64,000 bases of DNA from Kuschelorhynchus macadamiae (taxonomy: Eukaryota; Arthropoda; Insecta; Coleoptera; Curculionidae). Positions within the stretch are counted from its first letter, which is position 1, and each line of letters begins with the position of its first letter. The stretch spans positions 1 to 64,000 of the forward strand of contig JAUTXW010000883.1 in the NCBI GenBank assembly GCA_030620095.1, given 5' to 3'. Positions 1 through 11,499 of this stretch are shown here, one piece after another. The notes under the pieces were generated by a model. It searched no databases. It was given only the letters and a program-made list of their open reading frames with translations, and had not been told where the DNA came from. The translations under genes were made by a program, and so were the position numbers.

Positions 1-1130
1 GTATTGTTTATTGGAGTAATGGTAAACTGGGATGTCACGGCTGACAGTATCCCGAAAGAGTCTGAAAGAATAGACTAGTCATAGAAAGGTTTTAGTCTAT
101 CAAATTTATTTTAGAATATTGGTTCGTAGATAAATTTTGACTGGCGGAAGTTCAGAAGATTTCGGTTATTTCGAAAGGTCCATTAAATTTGTTGTTAGCT
201 TTAGTGACTATTTGGGATTCTTTCACGTAGACTTTGTCTCAATTTTATATTCGGTGGTGTTTCGTTTAACTGCGTTGTCAAATCGTATTTTAGATTTTTT
301 CTTTTTGTGCGTTTGTTCTTGTCCGTGCGACTTTATAGTAATGTTCCATTCTGTTGTTAATTGTTGTCTCTGACATATTTTGTAATCAGTTGTTCTTATA
401 AAGGGTCTCAGGTGGACGACTAGATGTAGCCGAAAGATGAGCTCATACGGTGTAAAACCTGTGTCTTATTTTTGGTATTATTGTGGCAAATGTAATAGGA
501 GAATATTGAACGGATGGTTCGTTTGGGTTTTCAGCTTTATGTACTCGGATCATTTCGGTCAGGGTCGCGTGAAATCATCAGAAGATCCATTTGACTGTGG
601 ATGACTGACGCTAGAAAATGTCAATTTTACGTCATAGAGTTCGCAAAGATCCTTCATTAAAGCGTTGTCGAATTCACGGCCATGGTCACAATGTATCCTT
701 GGGGGTGCCGAAATGTTGGAAGAATAGTAGGAGTGTGCTCACGACTGTCGAGGCTTTTTTATCGGATATGGGATAAGCTTGTGTGAACTTGGTCAGTTCA
801 TCCCTAATAGTGAGAGCGTAATTACTAACAGGATATTCAAAAAGATCGATGTTAATCCTCTCGAATGGTGTTTTCGGGGTTTCGGTAATTACGAGGGGTG
901 TGCTGAGGTTTATTCGACAAAATTTTACTTTTTGGCATATTTCGCACTTTTTGATTAAATTTTCGACATCTTTCGTTAATCCGGGCCAATTATATTTTTC
1001 CTTTATCCTTTTAATAGTTTCATTTATTCCGCGGTGAAGGTTGTTTCTTCCGGAATGATAGTGGTCTAGGATAATGGGGATTTGATCCTCATCAGGTGTT
1101 TTTACAATATTTTGGCATATTTTGAACTTA
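1..1130 (-). pseudogene. Ty3/Gypsy integrase, frameshifted
   Basis: Minus-strand translation shows an HHCC zinc-binding head (HYHSG...LHRG at about 1040-1010, then KCEICQK near 930), the first catalytic Asp region INIDLF near 850, a second Asp in HCDHGREFDN near 685-660, and HPQSNGSSD near 600 where the family usually has the catalytic Glu. The last motif reads Asp rather than Glu, followed shortly by a stop. The frame changes between about 720 and 700 (after GTPKD) and again after 590. It is the 3' part of pol. The C-terminal tail runs toward base 1 in poor condition. Confidence 0.8.
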
Positions 1131-1134
1131 ACGT

Positions 1135-3175
1135 CTAGGTCGGAAAAAAGATAAATGAAAGCATTTCCAAAATTGGGAGTTCTAAGTTATTTTCGACACA
1201 ATACGGATGTTTTGCGTCAAAATTGTCTTTGCCAGTAAAGAGGGCATAAAAGAGGTATTGGGCTACGATGTCGTTGTCAGATGGCAGAGGAATTATAAAA
1301 TATTTCCGATCTTTCACGGTTTTGCTGGACACAATGTTTATTTTGTTATTTACAAAGTGAAAGTTTTCCTCAAAAATATCTTCAATGATTTTAAGGTGGA
1401 TGTCCTCTAATTTTGCTCGACGAAAGAAGGTAATGATATTTTTATGACACTTGTCTAAAAGTTGGGAGTTTGATGATTCTATTTTGGAATAATCTATAAT
1501 GGATTTAGTTTTATAGAGGTGTACAAAACGATTATATTCCTCTGTTAGTTGTTCTGTGTCTGGTTCGTCTCCATTTTCGTTGTCTGATTGGAATGTTTCT
1601 TTGCTAGTTGACGGTCTGTTTCGTACGTCGTCTTTGTTAGAGGCAAATATTTGAAGTTTAGACTGGAGTTTTGCGCATTCTTGGAAATGGTTAATTTTAA
1701 TCCGAGATAGCGCGTCGGCATTTTTATTAATTTTCCCGGGTTTGTACTCGATTTTATAATCATACTCTTCGAGCTTAAGACGCCAACGAGCTAATCTGCT
1801 TCCTGGGTCTTTTATCGAGAACAACCACGTCAAGGGTCGATGGTCCGTAATGAGAATGAATTTTCTCCCAAAAAGGTAGGGGCGAAAGTGCTTTACGGCC
1901 TAAACGATTGCAAGTAATTCGCGTTCTATTGTCGAATATTTTGTTTCCGCACTACATAAGGTTCTAGACGCATACGCAATAGGGAGGTCTTTGCCTATTG
2001 GTCCTTGCGATAGAACAGCGCCAATGGCAAACGCGCTTGCGTCCGTGGTTAGTAAGAATTGTTCTTGAAAATTTGGGTATATCAAAATTGGGTTAGAGAT
2101 AAGGGCTTTTTTCAGTTCTTCGATTTGCATTCAGGGTCGAATGAGAAAGGAGTGTCCTTTTTAAGAAGTTTGGTTAATGATTTTGAGATTTTTGCAAAAT
2201 TGGGAATAAACCGTCGATAATAGCCGGCCAGTCCCAAAAATGACTAAATGCCTTTAGAATTTTTTGGTTCGGGAAAATTGACGATACAATCTACTTTTGA
2301 TGGGTTTGGTTTAACACCATTTTGGGTTATAAGATGTTCAAGGTAGGCGACGTCTTTTCTGAGAAATTCACATTTATCGGGCTGAATTTTTAGATTGGCT
2401 TTTCTTAAACGTTTGAATACTTCTGTTATGCGAGAAATGTGTTCGTGGATTGTGGGAGAGTATATAATTATATCGTCCATGTATACTAGACAACGCTCAT
2501 TCTGAATGCCAAGGAGAATGTTGTCCATAACCCTTTGAAAGGGTGACGGCGCATTTTTAAGGCCGAAGGGCATACGAATAAATTCGTAGTGACCATTTTC
2601 TACTGAAAAAGCAGTCTTTGGGATGTCCTTAGGGTCGATTTCAATTTGGTGGAATCCGAAGGCAAGATCTAGGGTGGTAAAATATTCACCCTTCCCTAGC
2701 TGGTCGAGGAGGTCAGATATGTTCGGTAAAGGATACTTATCGTCCACAGTAAGCTCATTAAGCTTGCGGTAGTCTATAACTACGCGCCATTTTTGCTTTT
2801 TCGAAGCGTCGAGCTTCTTTGGGACAACCCAGACTGGTGAAGACCAGGGTGAGATAGACGGACGTATGATACCTTCGCCTAACATTTTGTTAACTTGATT
2901 TTTTACTTCGTCCTTATGTATTTGTGGGTATCTGTACGATTTAGTAAAAACAGGACGAGCGTTGTTTATTTCTATTGAGTGTTTTATTTCATTCGTGAAA
3001 GAAAGGGCGTCTCCTTCAAGGTAAAAAATATCAGAGAAATCTAAACAAACATTTGTCACAAGTTCTTTCTCTTCCTTATTTAAATGCTCGGTTCTTAATA
3101 AATTTTGTATTTGTGAGACTCTGTCGTGTTGACATTCTTTTAAATTTGGTTCGGTTATATTATAGACAGGTTCAG
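1135..3175 (-). pseudogene. Ty3/Gypsy reverse transcriptase, RNase H and tether
   Basis: The RT block (3059-2244) carries WRVVIDYRKLN, the DLAFGFHQIE motif and the YMDD active site in YMDDIIIYS. RNase H follows (2130-1900) with TTDASAFAIGAVLSQ, then the connection motif LTWLFSIKDPGSRLARW and YKPGKINKNADALSRI, which end RNase H and lead to integrase. Lesions visible: a frameshift near 3175 joining protease to RT, a TAG inside the sequence before FLGLAGYY (about 2240), a frameshift near 2130, and a TAG in place of the usual Trp after ELLAIV (about 1897). The functions (DNA synthesis and RNA removal) are family knowledge; this copy cannot make an uninterrupted product. Confidence 0.88.
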
Positions 3176-4009
3176 AGGTGTCGTGTGTGTGTTAATCGGG
3201 TCTAAGGTTATATCGGAGAAATCGATATTTTTTGGAATAACGTTTGTATTTACAATCGAAGTGAAAAATTCACCGTGTTCGTCAACTCGCACTAAAGCAT
3301 GTGGGAGCCTAACTTTGTCTTTTTCTTGCGCAACCAACAAGGCATCAGTGTTAACGAGATCACATTTTAATTTAAAAATTCGTTCCGTTCGGGCTTCTAT
3401 TGAAATTTTGTTGCAATTATTATTTAACGTAAGATTTTCGATTTTTTGTTCACCATCTACTTTAAATAAAGGAATAGTTTTAAAATTGGTAACTAATTGC
3501 TTTGATTTTAAGTCTATCACACATTCGTAATGTTCTAAGAAATCTAAGCCCAAAATACCATCGAAATCGATGTCTAAATTAAAAATATAGACCTTATGAG
3601 GGTCATTAGGAGCGAAAGGGACAAGGGTTGATTCGTTGATTGAAAGTTTTTGATTAGTAATACCTTGGATGGTCACGTTCTCTGGTGATCTATTTCGAAA
3701 ATTCTGAACAGTACTTTCCTTAAAAATAGAAATTCCAGCTCCGGAATCTATAAGTAACTTATATTTTTCAGTGGCATCTTTGATGTAATATAAGTTTTTA
3801 GAATTTACTGTGAGAAAGGGGCTTAAAGAAATGTCTGTTCGGGGAAGTTCAGATCGGGGTTCATGTCGTCCAAGTTCATTGTTTCGATTTAAGTTTGGAT
3901 TTCTACTAGGGGATCTACTTCTGGGTAGTTTTGGTCCGGGGGCTGAGGGTTCACTGGGAGAGAAAGAAAATCCTGGTAATTTGTATGGCCTATCGGCTCT
4001 ATTGGACAC
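3155..4009 (-). CDS. Ty3/Gypsy aspartic protease segment
   Basis: This open frame holds the retropepsin signature LLIDSGAGISIFKE and the partner motif ILGLDFLEHY, the two features of a single-lobe dimeric aspartic protease that processes Gag-Pol. It overlaps the end of gag by 121 bases and lies in the -1 frame relative to it, the usual arrangement for Gag-Pol made by programmed -1 frameshifting. The listed Met is not a real start; the frame would be entered from gag. The proline/arginine-rich N-terminal part is linker. A frameshift near its end separates it from RT. Confidence 0.8.
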   Translation of the reverse strand: MSNRADRPYKLPGFSFSPSEPSAPGPKLPRSRSPSRNPNLNRNNELGRHEPRSELPRTDISLSPFLTVNSKNLYYIKDATEKYKLLIDSGAGISIFKESTVQNFRNRSPENVTIQGITNQKLSINESTLVPFAPNDPHKVYIFNLDIDFDGILGLDFLEHYECVIDLKSKQLVTNFKTIPLFKVDGEQKIENLTLNNNCNKISIEARTERIFKLKCDLVNTDALLVAQEKDKVRLPHALVRVDEHGEFFTSIVNTNVIPKNIDFSDITLDPINTHTTPLNLSII

Positions 4010-5082
4010 TGGTTGGGGTAGTTTTGTGGGTAGTCAAAATTTTGGTATTCATAATCATTATATGATGTTTCAATAGGATTAGAAGCTTGACCTTGCGAAT
4101 AGTCGCTAGCGTTTACATGATATGTCCTTTGTTGATTAGGACGGAAATTAGAATTTTTATTAATTATCGGAGGGCGATATTGTGGTGGATTATAAAATTG
4201 TTGGGGCCTCTGCTGATTTTGCGAGAAGCCGCTTGCTTGTTGTGGTCTAGATTGATTTTGGGAATAACTACTAGACTGCTGAGGGCTGCTTTGGGTTTGG
4301 TGTTGATACGGTCTTTGAAAACCTGAATTAAAATTATTTTGAAAATTTTGCCGTCCCGATTGGGGAGTGCGGCACTGACTAGCAGAATGACCTGTGCGTC
4401 CGCAATTAAAGCATCGCATAGGTTGTGGCTGTGGCTTTCTAATAGGTACAGTGGGTCTTGAGGGTTGATTCCTATCTTGTTTTTGGGTTTCAAAATATGA
4501 CAACTGAAGTTCCCTTCTAATTCGAGAATGGGCTTCTAAAAGGTTGACTGGATTTCCGGCACGAATAAGTTGGCCTAATCGAGGTTCAAGCCCTGTTAAT
4601 AATGTATTTAGGGCCATAGTTTCTATAAGAGTACTTTGAGCTGTTTTTTGTTCAGTTGTAAGGTTAATTGCTTTTTGGATATTTGCATGTATTTTAGCAT
4701 TTAATACCTGGAGGCGGTTAAAGAAAGTGAGTGGGGATTCATTGGATAATTGCTTAAGTCGTTGTAAATCTTGTATCAGGGAAGATAAATCGCGAGAATC
4801 TCCAAAATGTAGATTAAGTAATTGTTTTATTTCTAGGTACGAACCTGCATTTCTAGAACTAACGAGCTGTGCAGCTCTACCTCTAAGTTTGTTTTTTATA
4901 TGAATAGCTAATAGAGTTTTTTGACTTGTAGTAGCCATATTGTATGCACAATCACACGCATTTAAAAACGTTCCTAAAAAGATCTGATCACCTTCAAATT
5001 CGGGGATTAAAGAAAATATTTCTGATAAGTTATAAGGCTCTTGTTCTACTTGAGTAACATTATTTTGAGTTGAATCAGGCAT
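3889..5082 (-). CDS. Gag-like capsid/nucleocapsid protein
   Basis: An uninterrupted 397-codon frame. The N-terminal half is helical capsid-like sequence. Near residues 223-236 is a CCHC zinc knuckle, CFNCGRTGHSASQC, of the nucleocapsid type that binds the RNA genome. After it comes a long Gln/Ser/Pro/Asn-rich tail with repeated QSRPQQ and QNQQRPQQ units. The start was chosen as the first Met after the primer-binding site and leader. The gene is the 5'-most of the element and overlaps the protease frame. It is the only fully open frame of this element, so the insertion may be moderately young or gag may decay more slowly by chance. Confidence 0.85.
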   Translation of the reverse strand: MPDSTQNNVTQVEQEPYNLSEIFSLIPEFEGDQIFLGTFLNACDCAYNMATTSQKTLLAIHIKNKLRGRAAQLVSSRNAGSYLEIKQLLNLHFGDSRDLSSLIQDLQRLKQLSNESPLTFFNRLQVLNAKIHANIQKAINLTTEQKTAQSTLIETMALNTLLTGLEPRLGQLIRAGNPVNLLEAHSRIRRELQLSYFETQKQDRNQPSRPTVPIRKPQPQPMRCFNCGRTGHSASQCRTPQSGRQNFQNNFNSGFQRPYQHQTQSSPQQSSSYSQNQSRPQQASGFSQNQQRPQQFYNPPQYRPPIINKNSNFRPNQQRTYHVNASDYSQGQASNPIETSYNDYEYQNFDYPQNYPNQCPIEPIGHTNYQDFLSLPVNPQPPDQNYPEVDPLVEIQT

Positions 5083-5440
5083 TTTGAAAAATTACAAAGG
5101 TTCTGTAACTTATTTAATAGTGAAAAATCGAGTGAAAAATATTTAATTCTTGATATTCAAATTCTTAAAATCAATAAGAAATATCGGGAAAAATATTTGG
5201 AAAATCGAACAGTTTCAATAAGTAAATACCACAATAAAATAAACAATAACGAGATGATTCATTAACTTACAGCAGGATTATTTGCATCGTCGTGTTCTTA
5301 GCGTAGACTACCAGGGGCTTCACCGGGTGTTCCTTCCGTAGTTTTGCCAAGTGAGAGCGATTCGTCCTTCTTCTGTTTAGGGATTGGAATCCGCCGCTAC
5401 CAGTTAGAAAACACTCTTGTTCTGACAGCGTTAGACAGAT
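5083..5440 (-). other. Untranslated leader of the Gypsy element
   Basis: About 360 bases between the primer-binding site and the gag start. Short frames here have no recognisable domain. It corresponds to the leader/packaging region by position only. Confidence 0.5.
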
Positions 5441-5458
5441 CCTACCGCGACTGCGCCA
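5441..5458 (-). promoter_or_regulatory. Primer-binding site of the Gypsy element
   Basis: On the minus strand, TGGCGCAGTCG follows the LTR end directly (LTR ...AACAAT). TGG complements the CCA tail of a tRNA, so this is the tRNA primer site for minus-strand DNA synthesis. Serine tRNA is the likely primer by analogy with 297/17.6-type elements; this is recalled, not checked. Confidence 0.75.
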
Positions 5459-5750
5459 ATTGTTATATTCACTTTTCCAAATTTCACTTTTTAAAAAATA
5501 TTTTATTAATACTAAAAAAAACACTACTTTATATTTTCAAAAATTAAACTAACATTCTAGCAGCCTAAAATATCAACTGACTATTTATTTACAATTCAGA
5601 ACAATTTATATTAATTTGAATGCTGATGCAGCGTCTTCTATCCGTGCGAAATGCAACGGCTGGTTACTGGCTCGGCATTCTCGGAGGTGTCGCAATTTCC
5701 TGTGCTCGATACCGTGTGACCGAAGGTCATCACCTGCACGTGGCTATCAG

Positions 5751-5753
<3 letters not shown>
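5459..5753 (-). repeat. 5' LTR of the Gypsy element
   Basis: The right boundary is approximate. On the minus strand the block begins near a (TA)n tract, contains TATAAATTG and AATAAATAGTCAGT (possible TATA, polyadenylation and initiator elements around 5610-5570) and ends at the primer-binding site. Its partner LTR is not in the window, so the ends cannot be confirmed by comparison. Confidence 0.55.

Positions 5754-5816
<63 letters not shown>
5754..5816. repeat. (TA)n microsatellite
   Basis: About 63 bases of perfect TA dinucleotide directly next to the Gypsy LTR. Confidence 0.98.
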
Positions 5817-5820
<4 letters not shown>

Positions 5821-6289
5821 GCAAATGGAATTTAGCTCATTTCGCCTATCATAAATTGCTCTTTTCTTTTTTTGATATATATGTAAAACTTTCCTCTCCT
5901 ATCTACAAACAATTTAAAAAAACATTTAGTAGCCAAATTATAAAAAGACATTTACGTTTTTTTAAACTAATTTCAAATTTAATACTATATACAATAAATT
6001 ATTACAAGATTAATAAAATACAGTTACATACCTCGAAAAATGCATGTTGATTATTTATTTATATTTGATTGGTAGGTAGCAAGTTAGTGGTTTGCCAAGC
6101 AACTCATGATACAATTTTAGGTAAAAAAGTGTTCTTATCCTAGTTCGTTTTGTGAGGATAATTTTTTTTGCTTTATTTTTTAATTTAAGCCTTAGAGTAG
6201 AATCAGACATTCACAGTGATATACTACATAACGGCTTAGACGAAGTTAAAACTATACTAAAATATCAAATTGTAGTATATTTCACTTAA

Positions 6290-6811
6290 ATTTTTTATGT
6301 CTTGTTTGTCATTTATTGCATTTTTCTCTTTTTATATTAATCGTTTATTTGATAATTTTTGGTACAAGTTATCATCATCAATGATTTTGGTTTCAGAAAA
6401 TGCAATTCCTGTTTTGTGCTTTTTTTATTTTTGTGTAATGCAGTGGATGCATTCTTTGTATACTTATGCTCTTTTATTCTTATTTTCTAAGAGTTGGGTT
6501 GTCATACCAGTATATTTCATAGGGCAGTTTAAACGAGGAATTTCATATACGAGATTGTTCGATATTTTTTTTATCAGTTTTTCCGGAAAATGATTAGCAA
6601 TTAGGGTCTCTTTAATTTTATTAAGGGTTTCAGGACGGTATTCTGGTGACGTTAAAGAGCCCATAGCACATCCATTAAGTTGTTCATAAAATTGGTTTTT
6701 ATTGAAAATAATTGTTTGACACTATAATACTTAAGGCTTCTAAGAATTCAAGCTGAATTAGAGTTGGCCTGAGGGGAATGTTCGGTTTATACAATTTGGG
6801 TAGGCAATATA
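6290..6811 (-). pseudogene. Penelope-like element family 1, internally deleted copy
   Basis: Reading leftward from 6811, the sequence gives the RT lead-in motif LPKLY...NIPLRP, then jumps to the segment around NQFYEQLNGCAMGS, then jumps again to a block ending YEIPRLNCPMKYTGMTTQLL (6540-6480), which is the start of the GIY-YIG endonuclease typical of Penelope-like elements. Compared with the plus-strand copy at 6880-8240, two internal blocks are missing, including the RT catalytic YVDD region. The two copies share close sequence over each retained block. It is dead. Confidence 0.75.
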
Positions 6812-6929
6812 TATATTAAACCCGATATTTATTAATTGGACTTCTTTCTTGTCAATTCATTATGCAGTCACGCCTAAAACATATTGCCTACCCAAATTGT
6901 ATTATGAACTCAACATTCCCCTTAGGCCT
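6768..6929. repeat. Inverted repeat at the junction of two PLE copies
   Basis: The arm at about 6768-6810 (GGGGAATGTT... then TTTGGGTAGGCAATAT) is repeated in reverse complement at about 6880-6929. About 70 bases of unrelated sequence separate them. Each arm is the 5' end of one of the two head-to-head Penelope-like copies. Confidence 0.85.
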
Positions 6930-8240
6930 ATAGTTTCATGTATTCAATCTCCTTAAACTTTCAAAGTATTTGTTAAAATGTTTGTCAAATATCACTGGTA
7001 AAAATAGTTATTACATAAAAGACTCATTTACATTTAAACATTTTCTAGATACATCAACAATACCACCAAATTCAAAGTTAATATCACTAGATGTAATTTC
7101 TTTGTATAATCATATACTAAATGAACTCATAGTTAGCACTATAAACGGCAAATGGAACATTTAAAAAAAATCTAACTCAGCTTGAATTCTTAGAAGCCTT
7201 AAATATTATAATATCAAATAATTATTTTTAATACAAAAACCAATTTTATCAACAACTTGATGGATGTGCTATGGGCTCACCTATTTCATTTACAATCGCA
7301 CAAATATCATGGAATACCTAGAAGAGGAAGTTCTCTAAAAATTGAATTTTAATATTACTTTTTTTAAGAGATATGTAGATGATTGTTTAGCATCAGTTCC
7401 ATAAAATAAAATAGATGAACTACTTTTCTTATTCAATAATTTCCACCTGAAATTTTAGCTCACTCTTGAAGTTGAAACAAAATTAAATAAATTGTTTTGA
7501 CCTTACTATAATTAGACAAAAAGAAAATAATTTAAAAACTAAATGGTTTACAAAAAAAACTTGATCTGGACGATATCGTAATTTCAATTCTCACCATATA
7601 TACAAACAAAAAAAAGTATTGTCATTGATGCAGCTAACCGTGCTATATCTTCAACGTCAAAGAGACCTTGATTGCTAATAATTTTCCGGAAAAACTGATA
7701 AAAAAAATTATCAAACAAAGGACTTATATATATTATAATAATCACAACGAAAACGTAAGACAAGATAATACGCAAAAAAAATACATTGGAATTCCATACA
7801 CATACACATTATCTGAAAAAGTAAAACATATATTAGAAAAATATAACATAATTGTGCGTTATAAACCCCAGAACTTGATAGGCTCCCTATTTACAAAATT
7901 AAAAACTAAAATTCCCAAAAATTAAAAATCCAATCTCGTATATGAAATTCCTTGTTTAAACTGCCCTATAAAATATACTGGTATGACAACCCAACTCTTA
8001 TATATATACTCTGCATTACACAAACATGAAAAAAGCACAAAACGCGAATATAATTTTTCTTAAACCAAAAATCATTTATGAATATAACCTGTACCAAAAA
8101 TTAATTATCAAAGAAATGATTAATATAAAAAAAAAGAAAAAATGCAGTAAATGACATACCAAACATAAAAAATTTAATTCAAATATACATTTTCTAAAGA
8201 GTAAAATTTTAAATCATTTTTAAAAAATTGTAGATGTCCT
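6880..8240 (+). pseudogene. Penelope-like element family 1, longer copy
   Basis: Plus-strand translation in shifting frames shows the PLE RT order: LPK...NIPLRPI near 6890-6930, KLISLDVISLYNHI near 7070-7115, DGCAMGSPIS near 7260-7285, FKRYVDDCLASVP (catalytic YVDD) near 7360-7400, and FPEKLIKKI near 7680. The GIY-YIG start, YEIPCLNC..KYTGMTTQLL, lies near 7940-8005. The 3' flank to about 8240 matches the left copy in reverse. Many stops and frameshifts are present. Penelope-like elements pair an RT with a GIY-YIG endonuclease and are a distinct retroelement class. Confidence 0.82.
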
Positions 8241-8331
8241 TTTATAATTTGACTAATAAATGTTTTTTAAATTATTGGAAGATGGGAAAGGATAGCTTAG
8301 CATATGTCAAGTTAGTTCCATTGCGTTTTTG

Positions 8332-8486
<155 letters not shown>

Positions 8487-8489
8487 AAA

Positions 8490-10330
8490 GAAAATATCTC
8501 GTAGACGTAACTAGAAGCTAACAAAGACAAGGGGAAATTGAAATTGTAATTGTAGTAATTCCTGTTTCGTTCAAGAAAATCGCTAGCTCTACAATAACAC
8601 TTCAAGTAGTTTTCCGCTCTGGTTAAGTTGTGTAAACAATAGATTTATGGAAGTGCATAGTTAAATTTATTTTACCAAAGAAAACCAATTCCGGCAGATA
8701 TTATTCCTGATATAAGACCGCTTTAAAGTTGGAATGGCTAAAGTTTAACGCATAAAAACTATATTGCATTATTTTGGCTGGTTTCGATATAAAGAGAATT
8801 ATTTAATGTACGGCAAAGGGGAGAGGTTAGTTATGAAGTTTTCACATGCACGCTTACTATAGGTAAACTTTTCGAGTAATAGTTTTAAGTGGTGCAGTTT
8901 CAACTTTTAAGAAAACTGTTGTTGAGATATGATTGATATCGTCATGTTTAGTATTGTGATTTTTTTGAGCCTTTATGGTCTAAATTATTAGGTGCAAAAA
9001 ATGATCTCTGTACTCTTATAACATTTGCAAATGTACGTATAATTATTTAGTTTATAGTAACAATGAAGGCAATTACAAAATTTGGCTAGTTGCTGATTTT
9101 TACAGACATCACCATCCTGTCGAATAATTCTACGAAATGGATTTTTTTATATTTACTTATCATACACCTCATAGAAGAAAGCTAATATAAGGTTCTCAGC
9201 AATTTTGTTTTATCAAATTCTCTGACTTTTCCAGGTTTCCCTGACAATTTCATGGAAATTCCAGGTTATATTTTGAAAATTTATGTTTCTTATAAAAAAG
9301 CCAGCAAAACTAATGAAACTAAGCTGAAATATAATTGTATAAGAAATATAAAATATTAAAGAAGATGTTATAGTTTCAGAGCAAGCAGGGTTACTTTAGC
9401 TGGAAGACGTTTATATTTTTAAAAGTATTCTATTTAAAATTAGGTAAAAAAATGCAGTTATAGAAAGCATTTACAAACAAAAAATTAATATATACTTGCG
9501 ACATGTCGTTATTAAAAATTAAATTTAAAAGGATTATAGAAGAAATAGAAAATAGAATTAACTTAATAACATGCCACAATTTTTAAAGTAGTCATTTAGT
9601 CCCAAGAAATTGTAGAAAAATGTATCGAATCGAGTAGTTTTGCAAACATTTATAAATTGGGTGTCTATTAGAAGCTGGCTACACTGTTGACAACTTTTTT
9701 CTGCAATTTCTGCGGAAATTATTTCTTTTACGTACAAATAACATATTTTGGGCTCTTATATGTGAAACTCCTTGATCAAGCATGATGTTTGGTTTTAGGC
9801 ATGTTACATATTTAATAAACTTATATTTAAGAAAACAAAGTTTTATTAACTTCTTTATTTGATTTATCGAAAATGACATTCCGACAAAAATATAAGTTTG
9901 TCCTTTTCAGGAACATTTAGGTCTTTTAATGCTTTTTTAGTGGCAAAACCAACATCAGTCTTATTAGTTGGTAAAAGAATATCGATATTATCAAAATTTC
10001 ATTTTAAAACTTATTGGAGACCTTTATCCATAACTTATGTTTTTGATTAATTCGTTTAGTATTTGTAATAGAACATCATACAAAAAAAGGAATTATAGGT
10101 TTATCGCTCTGACTTTTTTTAATAATTCTAAAATGGCGGCAATATGTGAAAAAAATGTGATCTTGGTCTTAAAAACGTGTCTTTTAAAGTCTTTTATGTC
10201 TTACTAACTGAAACATTTGATGGAAGCTTAGTGGCTTTATCTTCCATCCAAATTTTAAGGGGAGATAAAATGTCCAAACCCCTTTTATAGACTCCAACAT
10301 TTTCTACCCATCTAATTTTACAAAATTTAT
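8490..10330. other. No recognisable gene
   Basis: AT-rich sequence with only short frames lacking domain motifs. An AAAATGGCGGC string near 10130 resembles the dispersed repeat described at 19.1-19.9 kb, suggesting part of this stretch is old repeat. I see nothing else that I can name. Confidence 0.5.
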
Positions 10331-10335
10331 AGGGG

Positions 10336-10560
10336 AATTTGTTACAGTTTGTTCAATCTGCTTTAGCTGAACACCAACATGCTATTGCCTATATTATAAA
10401 TGTAAAAGAAACCAAGGTTCTATCGTCGATCTCAGGATGTTATAAACGAGAAATTAGAGAACCTATTAAAATTTTTAAACATACAAAAAACTTTAATACA
10501 GATTTTTACACGTGGAAAAACTTAGGGCAATTCAGCAACAAGTCAAGTTATAAAATATCT
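10336..10560 (+). pseudogene. C-terminal fragment of PLE family 2
   Basis: The frame reads VQSALAEHQHA...INVKETKVLSSISG and IKIFKHTKNFN, matching the GIY-YIG C-terminal part of the family 2 copies at 26974-27234 and 29700-29880 residue for residue over most of its length. Nothing upstream of the endonuclease region is present, so it is a short 3' fragment. The downstream sequence to 10790 is purine-rich and unidentified. Confidence 0.7.
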
Positions 10561-10789
10561 AAATATGGAGGTTGTCATGTTTAAGATACGAAAGGTATTA
10601 CTAATAGGTACCTGCTTAGGCGAAAGCAATCTTTATAATCATAATATTAATAATAAACATCTTTATTGTTACCCAGATAGTATTAAGGTTTTTACGCCAT
10701 TGATAAATATAAATATTATAATAGTAAGGAAGAAGAGAAAAGATCAAGAGTCAGAAGAAAGAAGAAAGGAAAGATATGGCGAAGAAGAC

Positions 10790-11490
10790 TCAGAGTTCAG
10801 ATAGTAACATATCTCGTTTATGTTTAAATTTAAAAGCTAGAAATGATAAATTAGTATCAAAATTACTATGCATATTTACAAAATGAGCTACGTTGTATGA
10901 AAACGATCTTTTAAACGTCTCCTTACGATGCTTAGGAACTGTAAGAATGCCCCTTCTGGGGAGATTCAAGTTGTGAACATCAGTCCGAATTTGGTAGTTT
11001 TTCAATTCGGTATGGGTCAATAGCATCCAAGCAGGGCGTATATACACTACTACAATGATTAAAATGTGACAGTACAAGAGCATCACACAGTATCTTCTTT
11101 GTTTCAGAAGAAAGGATTCGTCTATGTCCATGGATTAGCTTTAGATTGCCGTACGCTATTCTGAGTTTAGCTGTAACATGCTCCCTAAATTGCAACTTCT
11201 TAACTAGCAATAGTCCCAAACTCTTGCCAGTGTCTGAATAAGCAAGCAAGGTATTGTTTAGTTTTATTTTAAGGGTTGTTTTTACATTGTTTATTTGTGA
11301 GTCGTTTCCAAAAATGAGGGCAGATGATTTGATTGGGTTAAGTTGAAGGAGATGATCGGATGATAGTTCATGAATAGAGTTCAAATCAGTATTCATTATT
11401 TCTTCGGCTTGAACCAAATCGTCTTCAGAGAACGAAAAGTAAATTTATGTATTGTCAGCGTAAAAATGTGAGCTGCAATGCCTAAGAGAG
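10790..11490 (-). pseudogene. Non-LTR retrotransposon RT, C-terminal part
   Basis: Minus-strand reading gives FYADNT then IYFSFSEDDLVQAEEIMN near 11460-11400, LNPIKSSALIFG near 11345, SDTGKSLGLLL and LQFREHVTAKL near 11240-11170, and LVLSHFNHCSSVYTPCL near 11080-11035. A frameshift follows, then NLNLPRRGI and FKRSFSYNVAHFVNMHS. This is the RT active-site block and thumb/connection region of a jockey/CR1-type LINE. YADD has become YADN and a stop follows, so the copy is inactive. It has no 5' half here. Confidence 0.78.
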
Positions 11491-11499
11491 CTAAAAAAA

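Larger units (their letters stand above)
1..5753 (-). mobile_element. Ty3/Gypsy LTR retrotransposon, partial
   Basis: Read on the minus strand, this segment gives in order a 5' LTR, a primer-binding site, gag with a zinc knuckle, protease, reverse transcriptase, RNase H and integrase. RNase H before integrase is the Ty3/Gypsy order. The 3' LTR must lie beyond base 1, because the integrase C-terminal part is still being read near the left edge. Several frameshifts and nonsense codons in pol make the copy non-autonomous as it stands, while gag is open throughout. No envelope-like frame is visible in the window. The primer-site sequence suggests the 297/17.6-type branch, but that is inference. 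Confidence 0.9.

Noticed and set aside
5267..5524. 85-codon minus-strand frame upstream of gag
   Set aside because: It runs through the LTR end, primer-binding site and leader; no domain.
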